Positions 1 through 6,416 are shown, counted from the stretch's first letter. The stretch is DNA of 8,204 nucleotides from an uncultured Eggerthella sp. (GCA_900542265.1 UQML01000046.1:1-8204); one strand, 5' to 3'. Notes: generated by a model not told the origin, from the letters alone. A program made the numbers and translations.

Positions 1-35
1 TGTCTCGTGGGCTCGGAGATGTGTATAAGAGACAG
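1..35 (+). other. Nextera sequencing adapter (artefact)
   Basis: Positions 2-16 (GTCTCGTGGGCTCGG) followed by 17-35 (AGATGTGTATAAGAGACAG) are the Illumina Nextera read-2 transposase adapter; 17-35 is the 19-bp Tn5 mosaic end. The T at position 1 equals the last base of the reverse complement of the i7 index seen at the right end. This is library sequence, not genome. It carries an in-frame stop (TAA at 26-28) just before the first gene fragment, which makes the ATG at 38 look like a true start when it probably is not. Confidence 0.98.
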
Positions 36-580
36 CTATGGTACCGTTTGCATCGCTTTCTTTTGACGATGTGCCGCTTAAGCCAGAATGGCGTTTGCGA
101 GGTAACAATGGCGGTTTCAAACAACTTTTTCAACTTCTTGAATGCGGCCGCGTTTTTACTTGCGCTTCGTGTTTAGGTATGGCGCAGGCGGCTATGGAAG
201 ATGCAACGAGGTATGCAAAAAATCGTACGGCATTTGGTAGACCTATCGCCCAATTCCAACAAATTGAACAAATGCTGACTGACATGGAAATCAGTCTGAC
301 CACAATGCGCTCAATGCTCTATCAAGCTGCATGGGACATTAAGCATGATAGGCCAGAAAAGCGTTTGAGTGTTGCGCTTATGAAGCGCTATATTCCCAAA
401 ACCGCAACAGAAGTGGCGTCAAACGCGATGCAGATTTTAGGTGGGCAAGGTTATACCGAATCGGCTCGTGCAGCGCGCATTTGGGAAGATTGCCGCGGCA
501 ATCAAATTGCGGAAGGAACCGATCAAATCATGGTCTATATTGCCGCGCCGCTGATCATGGAAAAATATGGTAAAAACTAA
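36..580 (+). CDS. Acyl-CoA dehydrogenase, CaiA-like, C-terminal half (5'-truncated by contig end)
   Basis: This is the C-terminal part of a FAD-dependent acyl-CoA dehydrogenase, which catalyses alpha,beta oxidation of an acyl-CoA or, in CaiA-type relatives, reduction of an enoyl-CoA with electrons from an electron-transfer flavoprotein. About 180 residues remain of a family that is usually near 380, so the N-terminal helical domain and most of the middle beta domain are missing. Counting from the Met at 38, the FAD/tetramer motif RTAFGRPIAQFQ is at 63-74, the family signature QILGGQGY at 132-139, and IAEGT at 157-161. Glu159 lines up with the catalytic base of medium-chain acyl-CoA dehydrogenase; as I recall E. 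coli CaiA, it lacks this Glu, so a true dehydrogenase is as likely as a crotonobetainyl-CoA reductase. The ATG at 38 lies two bases inside the adapter junction and is probably an internal codon. The gene converges on the TetR gene with 29 bp between stop codons, and I see no hairpin terminator there. Confidence 0.9.
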
Positions 581-609
581 GAGATTGCGATGATCAGAGC
601 GCGTGTCTG

Positions 610-1272
610 CTAGAGATTACGACGCAGCTGTGCCTCTTTTATTTCTGACTCCATTGATGAATGGATAATATTGGCAAACGGCCCCGCATTTGAACGAATC
701 TGATTGCTGTTGGGTTGGTCGTAGCGCCTAATAAAGTAATAAATAAAGGCACATGTGTAAAATTCCGCCAAAAAATTGATATTTTCTTCAGGCAAATAAC
801 GATTTGCGAGCACGAGATGGATGTCCTTTTTAAGTGCGGGAAGATAGAGATTGTAGAGATAGTCGCGTAAAGAATGTGGCCCGGTTTCCAAAAATGCTTG
901 CGAATAAAACGCGCGATGACGATGCAAAACTCGTGCATATGCATCAAAAAAAGCTGAATGGTCTAAGCTTCGCACACCCGACTTTTGGGTGATGTAATAC
1001 GGAAAATCCTTGTAGTCTTCATTATTTTTGTCGATGGGGTCTTCATAAATAAGAACATCAGCGGGGAAGAGGGCGAGTAGTTCCTGTCCTAAATCGTAGC
1101 GAAATTTCCAGATAATAAGGGATTCTTTGTCTTCGAAATGATAGTAAAACGTTTTTCTGTTTTTGCCTGTCATCTCAATAATGTCGGAGACAGAAATCTT
1201 ATTGAGCTTGTCAGTTTCGCAGAGCTCTACTAGGGCATCAGCAATAAGTAATTTAGTAGAAAGTGTTGCCAT
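610..1272 (-). CDS. TetR/AcrR-family transcriptional regulator
   Basis: This encodes a cytoplasmic one-component repressor-type protein of about 220 residues, the usual TetR family length. The N-terminus carries a helix-turn-helix: residues 26-52 include ISVSDIIEMTGKNRKTFYYHFEDKESLI, with the typical recognition-helix ending TFYYHFxDKExL. The remainder (about 60-220) is helical and rich in aromatic residues, as expected for a ligand-binding and dimerisation domain; the ligand cannot be read from sequence. I chose the ATG at 1272 over the in-frame GTG at 1281 because a G-rich Shine-Dalgarno-like stretch (GGGGTG, 1286-1281) sits 8 nt upstream of the ATG but abuts the GTG. The gene is divergent from the ene-reductase at 1760, the classic layout for a TetR regulator controlling its neighbour and itself. 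It converges on the acyl-CoA dehydrogenase fragment. Target and effector are inferred only from position. Confidence 0.87.
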   Translation of the reverse strand: MATLSTKLLIADALVELCETDKLNKISVSDIIEMTGKNRKTFYYHFEDKESLIIWKFRYDLGQELLALFPADVLIYEDPIDKNNEDYKDFPYYITQKSGVRSLDHSAFFDAYARVLHRHRAFYSQAFLETGPHSLRDYLYNLYLPALKKDIHLVLANRYLPEENINFLAEFYTCAFIYYFIRRYDQPNSNQIRSNAGPFANIIHSSMESEIKEAQLRRNL

Positions 1273-1311
1273 ATTGATCACACCCCATCGCTCTGATTAT
1301 TTGCTTATGAC

Positions 1312-1339
1312 AATAAAATAACCTTTCGAGACTTCTCAA
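1312..1339 (-). promoter_or_regulatory. Candidate promoter of the TetR gene
   Basis: On the minus strand, TTGAGA (1339-1334) and TTTATT (1317-1312) are separated by 16 bp. They match the sigma-70 -35 consensus at 5 of 6 positions and the -10 consensus at 4 of 6. The predicted transcript start would be near 1305, giving a leader of about 30 nt before the ATG at 1272. The surroundings are AT-rich, so chance matches are common. Confidence 0.3.
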
Positions 1340-1533
1340 GCTTCCCTAGAAAAGGATAGGAGCGCTCTTTCTGCGTAGAAAAAGTGCTTTCTTATAGAGT
1401 AGCGCAATCAAACAAAAATTACGCAAAAATTCGAAAGTGTCTAAAAAAATTAAAATCATATTGTTCTTCCTATCAAAGATCAACCAATTCACATGAAAAA
1501 ACATTTCACAGACCCACAATGACGGGGGTATTT

Positions 1534-1543
1534 ACCTATAGGT
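1534..1543. promoter_or_regulatory. Perfect 10-bp palindrome, possible operator half-core
   Basis: ACCTATAGGT reads the same on both strands and lies about 215 bp upstream of the ene-reductase. It is shorter than most TetR-family operators and symmetry stops at its edges, so assignment as a binding site is speculative. Confidence 0.15.
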
Positions 1544-1653
1544 GGTCTACAATGGTTCAATGCACAGGAGTGGTCATCTTTGGCCATCACCGTTGAGGGG
1601 CATTCAAGATTTGTTCTTGGTAAAAGGTAAGGGACAAGGGTTATGCACGCGCC

Positions 1654-1668
1654 TTTTGCTATGCAAAA
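1654..1668. promoter_or_regulatory. Inverted repeat TTTTGC-TAT-GCAAAA, candidate operator
   Basis: Two perfect 6-bp arms surround a 3-bp spacer, giving a 15-bp site of a length typical for TetR dimers. It lies about 92 bp upstream of the ene-reductase start, where a repressor could block transcription. No second copy was found near the TetR promoter, which weakens the case. Confidence 0.2.
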
Positions 1669-1748
1669 TGTTCCATTTCGGTGATGTCTATAAGGTGAAG
1701 TTCCCTCCCAAAAAGTACGAGCACAAGTTCACACATGTTCTTAAAAGA

Positions 1749-1754
1749 AAGGGG
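1749..1754 (+). promoter_or_regulatory. Ribosome binding site deciding the GTG start of the ene-reductase
   Basis: AAGGGG ends 5 nt before the GTG at 1760. No in-frame ATG in the vicinity matches the conserved N-terminus (YDALLKPAQIGNVELPNK) as well, so GTG is taken as the start. Confidence 0.65.
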
Positions 1755-1759
1755 CAAAC

Positions 1760-3844
1760 GTGAAGTACGACGCTTTATTAAAGCCGGCTCAGATCGGCAA
1801 CGTCGAACTGCCTAATAAAATGGTTATGTTGCCTATGACCATTGAGAAGGCAGACCACAATCACATTGGTGAGGATCTTCTTGATTTCTATGAGCAGCGC
1901 GCTAAGGGTGGCGCAGCACTCATTGAGATCGGTTCTGTCTATGTATGCGACATCTTCAACACCAAGCCTAAGTACCCAACTACAACGGGTGCTATTGGAG
2001 CATGGGATGACGAATTCATTCCTGGTCTCAAGAAGTGTGCTGAGGTAGTTCACAAGCATGGTTCAAAGCTTGCAGCTCAGCTTCAGCTTTGCTATGAGTG
2101 GCGTGCAACCTCTGAAGACGAACTCATGTCATACGCTCCTTCTAAGGAAGTTGTTTCTGGCCCATTCGTTGGCATGCCAGAGCGCGAGTTCACCAAAGAA
2201 GAGATTGCTATTTTGGTTAAGCAATATGGTGAAGCTGCTCGTCGTTGCAAAGAAGCAGACATTGACATCATCGAGATCCATGCTGGTATTGGTTATATGA
2301 TGATGCGCTTCATTTCTAAATACTCCAACCATCGTACTGACGAGTATGGTGGATCTACTGAGAACCGCTGCCGTTTGCTTTGTGAAGTTATTGATGAGAT
2401 TCACAAGACCTGCGGTGATGACATGCCTATCATGATCCGCTACTCTGCTGATGACCTTATGCCAGGCGGTCAGCGTGTTGAGGATCTCGAAGAGGTCATG
2501 AAGATCGTTGAGGCTCATGGTATTGACTGTTGGTCAATCCAGGCTGGCTTCCATGAGGCTCCTGTTCCTGTTGCTAATCAGTTTGTTCCAGAAGGTGAGT
2601 TTATCGGTCTTTCTAAGGCTGCTAAGGCTCTTACTACGCTTCCTTGTTTCCCTGGTACTCGTATTAACCACCTTGACGTATGCGAGAAGGTTATCAACGA
2701 GGGCTATGGTGATATGGTTGGCATGGCTCGCCACTGGATTGCTGAGCCTGAGATCGTATCTAAAATCCGTGAAGGCCATCCTGAGCAGGTTCGTCCTTGC
2801 ATCGTTTGCTCTCGCTGCTTAGACAACATCTTTGTTGGTAAGCCTTGCAAGTGCTCTGTTAACGCTAACGTATTCTTCAACGAGTACGGTTTGCCTCAGA
2901 ACAAGCCAACTGATGATCCTGAGAAGAAGATCCTCATTGTTGGCGCCGGCGTTTCTGGTCTTGAGTGCGCTCGTACTTTGATTCAGCGTGGTTATAAGCA
3001 CGTTACTGTTGTTGACAAGAAGTCCAAGCCTTGCGGCTTGATCAACATGGCTCAGGTTTTGAACCCAGAACTCGAGTACTTGGTTGATTGGTATAACAAC
3101 GAGATTGATCGTCTTGGTATTGACGTTCGTTGCAATATCGTTGCAACCCCTGAGTACATCCGTGACTTTGGTGCTGACGAGGTTATCCTCGCTGTTGGCC
3201 CTGAGACGGTTGAGCCAGATGTTCCTGGAATCAACGGCAAGAACGTTGTTTCTTCTACCGCTTTGAAGGAGCTCGTTGAGGGTCATGGCACCCCCGGTAA
3301 GGGCTTCATGTGGAGCCTCTCCGCATTCGGCATGAGTGTACTTGGTGCTCCTGTTGGTCTTATGCGTTGGGGTCTTGGCCTTCACCTCTTGGTCAAGAAG
3401 CGCGTTGCTATCATTGGCGGCGGCTTTGCTGGTCTTGAGTGCGCCCATGCAATGATGGAAGGCCGTGACATCACCGTTATTGAAGAGGCTAAGTCTGCTG
3501 GTTCTGAGATTGGTATTATTGATAAGAAGGTTGAAATCCGCGTCATCAAAGAAGGCGGCGTAAAGATTTTGACTTCAACCAAGCTCAAGGCTGTTTCTAA
3601 AGATGGCATTATGGTTGAGAACCTTGAGACCGGTGAGAAGACCAACATTCCTGTTGACACCGTTATCTTGTCCTTGCCTGTAACTGACAACACCAAGCTC
3701 TGGGAAGAGATGAAGGGTGTTATGGACAATGATCATCTCCACATTATCGGTAATGCTTTAAACAAGAAGCCAGACGACAAGTATGAGTACAAGCGCTGCT
3801 TAGAGGCTGTTCGCGACGGTTGGCTGTTAGGTATGACGCTCTAA
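1760..3844 (+). CDS. 2,4-dienoyl-CoA reductase / 2-enoate reductase family flavoenzyme (FMN, FAD, [4Fe-4S])
   Basis: This 694-residue cytoplasmic oxidoreductase has the architecture of E. coli FadH (672 residues), 2-enoate reductase and BaiCD/BaiH. NAD(P)H reduces FAD, electrons pass through a [4Fe-4S] cluster to FMN, and FMN reduces an activated C=C bond. Residues 1-345 form the Old Yellow Enzyme-type barrel; Tyr179 (HAGIGY) and His265 (GFHEAPVP) align with the FadH catalytic Tyr and His. The cluster motif is CIVCSRC (Cys347, 350, 353) with a fourth ligand at Cys365, or less likely Cys363; the C-x2-C-x2-C-x11-C spacing resembles trimethylamine dehydrogenase rather than FadH. Nucleotide-binding motifs are ILIVGAGVSGLE (391-402) and VAIIGGGFAGLE (549-560). 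Residues 509-547 form a hydrophobic, Gly- and Trp-containing insertion. Codon use is strongly biased (GTT, GCT, CTT, CGT, AAG), unlike the neighbours, which suggests high expression. Substrate unknown; the divergent TetR gene suggests substrate induction. Confidence 0.93.
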   Translation: MKYDALLKPAQIGNVELPNKMVMLPMTIEKADHNHIGEDLLDFYEQRAKGGAALIEIGSVYVCDIFNTKPKYPTTTGAIGAWDDEFIPGLKKCAEVVHKHGSKLAAQLQLCYEWRATSEDELMSYAPSKEVVSGPFVGMPEREFTKEEIAILVKQYGEAARRCKEADIDIIEIHAGIGYMMMRFISKYSNHRTDEYGGSTENRCRLLCEVIDEIHKTCGDDMPIMIRYSADDLMPGGQRVEDLEEVMKIVEAHGIDCWSIQAGFHEAPVPVANQFVPEGEFIGLSKAAKALTTLPCFPGTRINHLDVCEKVINEGYGDMVGMARHWIAEPEIVSKIREGHPEQVRPCIVCSRCLDNIFVGKPCKCSVNANVFFNEYGLPQNKPTDDPEKKILIVGAGVSGLECARTLIQRGYKHVTVVDKKSKPCGLINMAQVLNPELEYLVDWYNNEIDRLGIDVRCNIVATPEYIRDFGADEVILAVGPETVEPDVPGINGKNVVSSTALKELVEGHGTPGKGFMWSLSAFGMSVLGAPVGLMRWGLGLHLLVKKRVAIIGGGFAGLECAHAMMEGRDITVIEEAKSAGSEIGIIDKKVEIRVIKEGGVKILTSTKLKAVSKDGIMVENLETGEKTNIPVDTVILSLPVTDNTKLWEEMKGVMDNDHLHIIGNALNKKPDDKYEYKRCLEAVRDGWLLGMTL

Positions 3845-3911
3845 GTTCAGCTTGGCAAAAAAGGAAATGCGCAAAGGCGTTTAACCTAATCAGCAAAATT
3901 GCTAAACAAAA

Positions 3912-3957
3912 AAGAGGCTTCTTCTTACGGATGGTAAGAAGAAGCCTCTTCGTCTTT
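3912..3957 (+). terminator. Strong rho-independent terminator of the ene-reductase
   Basis: A perfect 17-bp stem (AAGAGGCTTCTTCTTAC at 3912-3928 pairing with 3934-3950) closes a 5-nt loop and is followed by a T-rich tract (CGTCTTTT). It begins 67 nt after the stop codon at 3844. An A-rich stretch just upstream means it could also stop minus-strand transcription. Confidence 0.92.
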
Positions 3958-4249
3958 TCGATTTTTTCTAAAGGTCTAGATCAAATTTTCCTCTTAACAG
4001 CTTGATTATTTCCTAAAGCTAACTCTCCAGCCTCCCAAAGCGTGCACATCGAACCATTTTTTCAAAAATAATCGAAATTTCATTACAAAGGCCATGAGAG
4101 GGTTACTTTTAGTAAGGAATAAGGATTTCAAGAATCAAGAATATGACAAGCCTGCACAGTTCAGACGGAGTATGCTAGCGTATACCATGGATGAGTTTAA
4201 TAAGCATAATACATAACAAGCAAATTAATAAACAAAAAAGGGGGCTGAT
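3958..4249. other. Intergenic spacer upstream of the NUDIX-MBL unit
   Basis: This is about 290 bp of AT-rich sequence with no coding frame I can support. It should contain the promoter of the NUDIX gene, but no -35/-10 pair with acceptable spacing stood out; TATGCT (4171-4176) and CATAAT (4205-4210) are possible -10 elements without a good -35. A small inverted repeat, TTACT-TTT-AGTAA, is at 4103-4115. The GGGGG at 4240-4244 is the NUDIX ribosome binding site, 5 nt before the ATG at 4250. Confidence 0.5.
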
Positions 4250-5182
4250 ATGAGGAGTAGTTTTGGCGAGGGATGGCTTAAGGTACGCCCGGTGACAGAT
4301 CGCGACCGCGAGGTTGTGTATGTGGATTGGAATGTGCCGATGCCGCAAGATCCAGTTGTGCCTAAGTTGGCGTCGACTGTGATGCTAGTGCGTGATTCGG
4401 TGCCAGGGGATACGAAGTATCGTATTGACGATGGGGTTTTCCCACCTGACTTTCCTGATCAACAAAACATCGAGGTGTTTATGTTGCGACGCGCCAAATC
4501 TATGGACTTTGTACCTGATGCGGTAGTATTTCCGGGCGGTCGCGTGGATCCGCGTGATGACAATCCGGGTCTTCCGTGGGCAGGGCCTACTCCTGCTGAG
4601 TGGGCAGAAAAAATGGGGTGCACTGAGCAAGAGGCGCGCCAAATTGTGGTTGCTGCTGTACGTGAAGTATTTGAAGAGTGCGGCGTGCTTTTAGCTGGCC
4701 CCAATGAAACAACCACAACCAATGATCTCAGTGGACAAGAATGGAGCGATGCGCGCGAGGCACTCGTGCGCCATGAATTATCTTTTGCAGAGTTTTTAAT
4801 TGAGATGGAGCTAGTGATTCGTACTGATCTTATTGGTCTTGTGTCAAATATCTGTACGCCTCCGCACGTTTCAAAGCGTTTTGACACCTTCTTTTTTGCT
4901 GCGCTTTTGCCGGAAGGTCAAACACCCGATGACAGGACAACGGAAGCGACGGTGGCGGATTGGGTAACGCCTGCTTATGCTATGCGTGAGGCGGATGCAG
5001 ATAGATGGAAGATTGTGCCTCCAACTGTGTATAACTTAACGCGTTTGGCAGCGGCAAAATCGGCTGCATCATTTGTTGAAAATCCGGGTTCTTTTCCAGG
5101 CAAGATGATGTTTTTCCGTCAAACCGTGGGCGATGAGAGTTTTTTGGCTTGGTACAAAAATGGGGAATCGTGCGTTGATTAA
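4250..5182 (+). CDS. NUDIX hydrolase, NUDT19-like (long-insertion Nudix box)
   Basis: This 310-residue cytoplasmic protein belongs to the Nudix pyrophosphohydrolases, which cleave nucleoside diphosphates linked to another group with Mg2+. The Nudix box is split: its glycine start is at FPGGRVD (94-100) and its catalytic half, REVFEECGV (138-146), matches REUXEEXGU, with Arg138, Glu139, Glu142 and Glu143 present. The roughly 40 residues between them, including PTPAEWAEKMG, replace the usual short spacer. Such an insertion is known in the NUDT19/RP2p subfamily, whose studied members hydrolyse CoA and acyl-CoA to phosphopantetheine products; that activity is inferred here. The downstream CTPPHVSKRFDTFFFAALLPEGQ (202-224) is also typical of this subgroup. 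The N-terminal 75 residues precede the core and include VPKLASTVMLVRD (37-49), the first Nudix strand. It is probably co-transcribed with the MBL gene 64 bp downstream. Confidence 0.88.
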   Translation: MRSSFGEGWLKVRPVTDRDREVVYVDWNVPMPQDPVVPKLASTVMLVRDSVPGDTKYRIDDGVFPPDFPDQQNIEVFMLRRAKSMDFVPDAVVFPGGRVDPRDDNPGLPWAGPTPAEWAEKMGCTEQEARQIVVAAVREVFEECGVLLAGPNETTTTNDLSGQEWSDAREALVRHELSFAEFLIEMELVIRTDLIGLVSNICTPPHVSKRFDTFFFAALLPEGQTPDDRTTEATVADWVTPAYAMREADADRWKIVPPTVYNLTRLAAAKSAASFVENPGSFPGKMMFFRQTVGDESFLAWYKNGESCVD

Positions 5183-5246
5183 GCAAACCACGAAAAAGCG
5201 GTGCGGACGATGAGCAAAAACACGGCGAGTAAAGGGGGCGATTCCC

Positions 5247-6194
5247 ATGCAAGAAAACCCCTATCAGTTTATAGAAGATGCTCTGATATATGAAGGTGGG
5301 AGGGTGAGCGATCATCTAATATGTGTGCGCGCAAATAATCCTTCGCCTATGACCTACACAGGGACAAATACGTATGTGATTGCCGCGAAGTTGCCTGCGC
5401 AGCGTGATGGATCACCATCGAAGGCTCCAGCATCAGTTATGTCGGCGATGGGGCAAGCTCATAGTGTGTCGGTCCGAGCTGGCGCGCGCCAGCAAGATGC
5501 TGTGCCACCTGCGCTTTGCTATATTGTTGATCCCGGTCCTGCTGGGCAGCATATTTACGATGTGTTGGCGGCACTCGCGCAATACAATTTGGCACCGTCA
5601 GCTATTATTGAGACCCACGACCACTTGGATCATACTGAAGGCACTGCAGAGATGAAAGAGGCATGTGAGCGTCTTCGTCAAGCGCCGGTGCCTGTATTGT
5701 CGCGACGTACTCAAACACTGCCTGATGGCCTACTGCGTGTTGAGTCAGGAGCGCCGGTGGTTGAGATCGTTTCGCTTCCCGGACATTCGCGCGACTCAAT
5801 TGGGATCATGCTTTCTGAAGACAAAGTTGTGCTTACGGGAGATGTGGTTTTCAAACAAGGCCCTACTGTTGTCTACTACCCTGATGGTGTGCTTGCAGAT
5901 TATTTGACAACACTTGATGTGCTTGATGAGCTGGTGGCAAGCGGGCGTGCAACAATGTTCGCGCCGGCGCATGGCTGGCCTTATGATGAGCCTCATCGCT
6001 TTATTGAAGCTACGCGTGTGCATCGTCTAGAGCGGCTTAAGCAGATTGATAAAGCGCTTGCCGATGGGGTTGCGCCGGATGCAGCAGCATTGGTGAATGC
6101 GGTATATACCGACATTGACGCACGCTTGCGTCCATATGCAAAAAAGAGCGTGCAAGCACAACTGGTATATCGCGGTTATGAGGTTACGGAGTAA
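5247..6194 (+). CDS. Metallo-beta-lactamase-fold hydrolase, LACTB2-like
   Basis: This 315-residue protein has the complete two-zinc site of the MBL superfamily: THDHLDH with His124, His126, Asp128 and His129, then His180 (LPGHSRDS), Asp199 (LTGDVVF) and His242 (APAHGWPY). The first part, MTYTGTNTYVIA (35-46), and the C-terminal helical/winged-helix segment (about 245-315) are as in LACTB2-type proteins, some of which are RNases and others thioester or acyl hydrolases; the substrate cannot be decided here. The start at 5247 is supported by AAAGGGGG (5231-5238) 8 nt upstream. Residues 51-89, rich in Ser, Ala, Gln and Arg, form an insertion of low complexity between two core strands that are usually joined by a short turn. 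It follows the NUDIX gene by 64 bp with no terminator, so an operon is likely. It ends in a degenerate tandem repeat. Confidence 0.88.
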   Translation: MQENPYQFIEDALIYEGGRVSDHLICVRANNPSPMTYTGTNTYVIAAKLPAQRDGSPSKAPASVMSAMGQAHSVSVRAGARQQDAVPPALCYIVDPGPAGQHIYDVLAALAQYNLAPSAIIETHDHLDHTEGTAEMKEACERLRQAPVPVLSRRTQTLPDGLLRVESGAPVVEIVSLPGHSRDSIGIMLSEDKVVLTGDVVFKQGPTVVYYPDGVLADYLTTLDVLDELVASGRATMFAPAHGWPYDEPHRFIEATRVHRLERLKQIDKALADGVAPDAAALVNAVYTDIDARLRPYAKKSVQAQLVYRGYEVTE

Positions 6195-6219
6195 CGACGG
6201 AGGTTGCAGAGTAGCAACG
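6180..6219 (+). repeat. Degenerate tandem duplication, 20-bp unit
   Basis: Two adjacent 20-bp units (6180-6199 and 6200-6219) agree at 16 of 20 positions; the differences are all A/G exchanges. The first copy contains the MBL stop codon (TAA, 6192-6194), so the duplication straddles the gene end and the second copy is non-coding. Confidence 0.7.
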
Positions 6220-6220
6220 A

Positions 6221-6282
6221 GGGACAATGTTTGGCATGGTAAAACAATGGGGGGCCAATGTTTGGTGTGATAAATTAGCTGA
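6221..6282 (+). repeat. Degenerate tandem duplication, 31-bp offset
   Basis: CAATGTTTGG occurs at 6225-6234 and again at 6256-6265. Similarity extends over roughly 21 bp from the GGG before each copy into the TGRTAAA that follows, then decays. It directly follows the 20-bp duplication in the convergent spacer. No coding role is seen. Confidence 0.6.
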
Positions 6283-6332
6283 TTGGGTGCGGTAGCCTTT
6301 TATGCGTATAAAGACAGAATGATTTCGATAAG

Positions 6333-6370
6333 CAAAACCCTCTTCTCGTTTGAACGAGAAGAGGGTTTTG
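6333..6370. terminator. Bidirectional rho-independent terminator between MBL and CstA genes
   Basis: CAAAACCCTCTTCTCGTT (6333-6350) pairs perfectly with 6353-6370. The practical loop is about 4 nt (TTGA), with a GC-containing core and terminal TTTT on both strands. It lies between convergent stop codons (MBL at 6194, CstA at 6417), so it can end transcription from both sides. Confidence 0.9.
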
Positions 6371-6416
6371 AGCATGATGCAAGAAGCAATCAAGGCGGGC
6401 AATTAAAATATGTGAA

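Larger units (their letters stand above)
1273..1759. other. Long divergent intergenic region, regulatory
   Basis: These 487 bp separate the TetR gene from the ene-reductase. The region is AT-rich around 1290-1510 and more mixed afterwards. I recognise no RNA gene or riboswitch. It should hold the promoters of both flanking genes and the TetR operator. It contains a 10-bp perfect palindrome at 1534-1543, an inverted repeat at 1654-1668, and a weak open frame (1542-1763) whose stop overlaps the ene-reductase start. I could not place a convincing -35/-10 pair for the ene-reductase. Confidence 0.6.

Noticed and set aside
580..625. Direct repeat AGAGATTGCGATG / AGAGATTACGACG between the convergent genes
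   Set aside because: It is only 13 bp with two mismatches and no paired structure; compatible with chance. No terminator was found there either.
1384..1596. A 70-codon open frame in the divergent intergenic region
   Set aside because: It has no ribosome binding site, biased Lys/Ser/Tyr composition of AT-rich non-coding DNA, and no recognisable motif.
2819..3448. A 209-residue open frame antisense to the ene-reductase
   Set aside because: It is a shadow of the strong codon bias of the sense gene; the product is rich in Asn, Thr and Leu without a recognisable fold, and the sense gene is clearly real.
3820..4005. A 61-codon open frame overlapping the end of the ene-reductase
   Set aside because: It runs straight through the terminator hairpin and overlaps the reductase in another frame; not a plausible gene.
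4170..4185. Symmetric-looking GTATGCTAGCGTATAC upstream of the NUDIX gene
   Set aside because: Only 4-bp outer arms and an inner GCTAGC are symmetric, and they do not share one centre; too weak to call an operator.
5605..6023. Antisense and alternative-frame open frames within the MBL gene
   Set aside because: They overlap a gene with all metal-binding residues intact and show no motif or ribosome binding site of their own.
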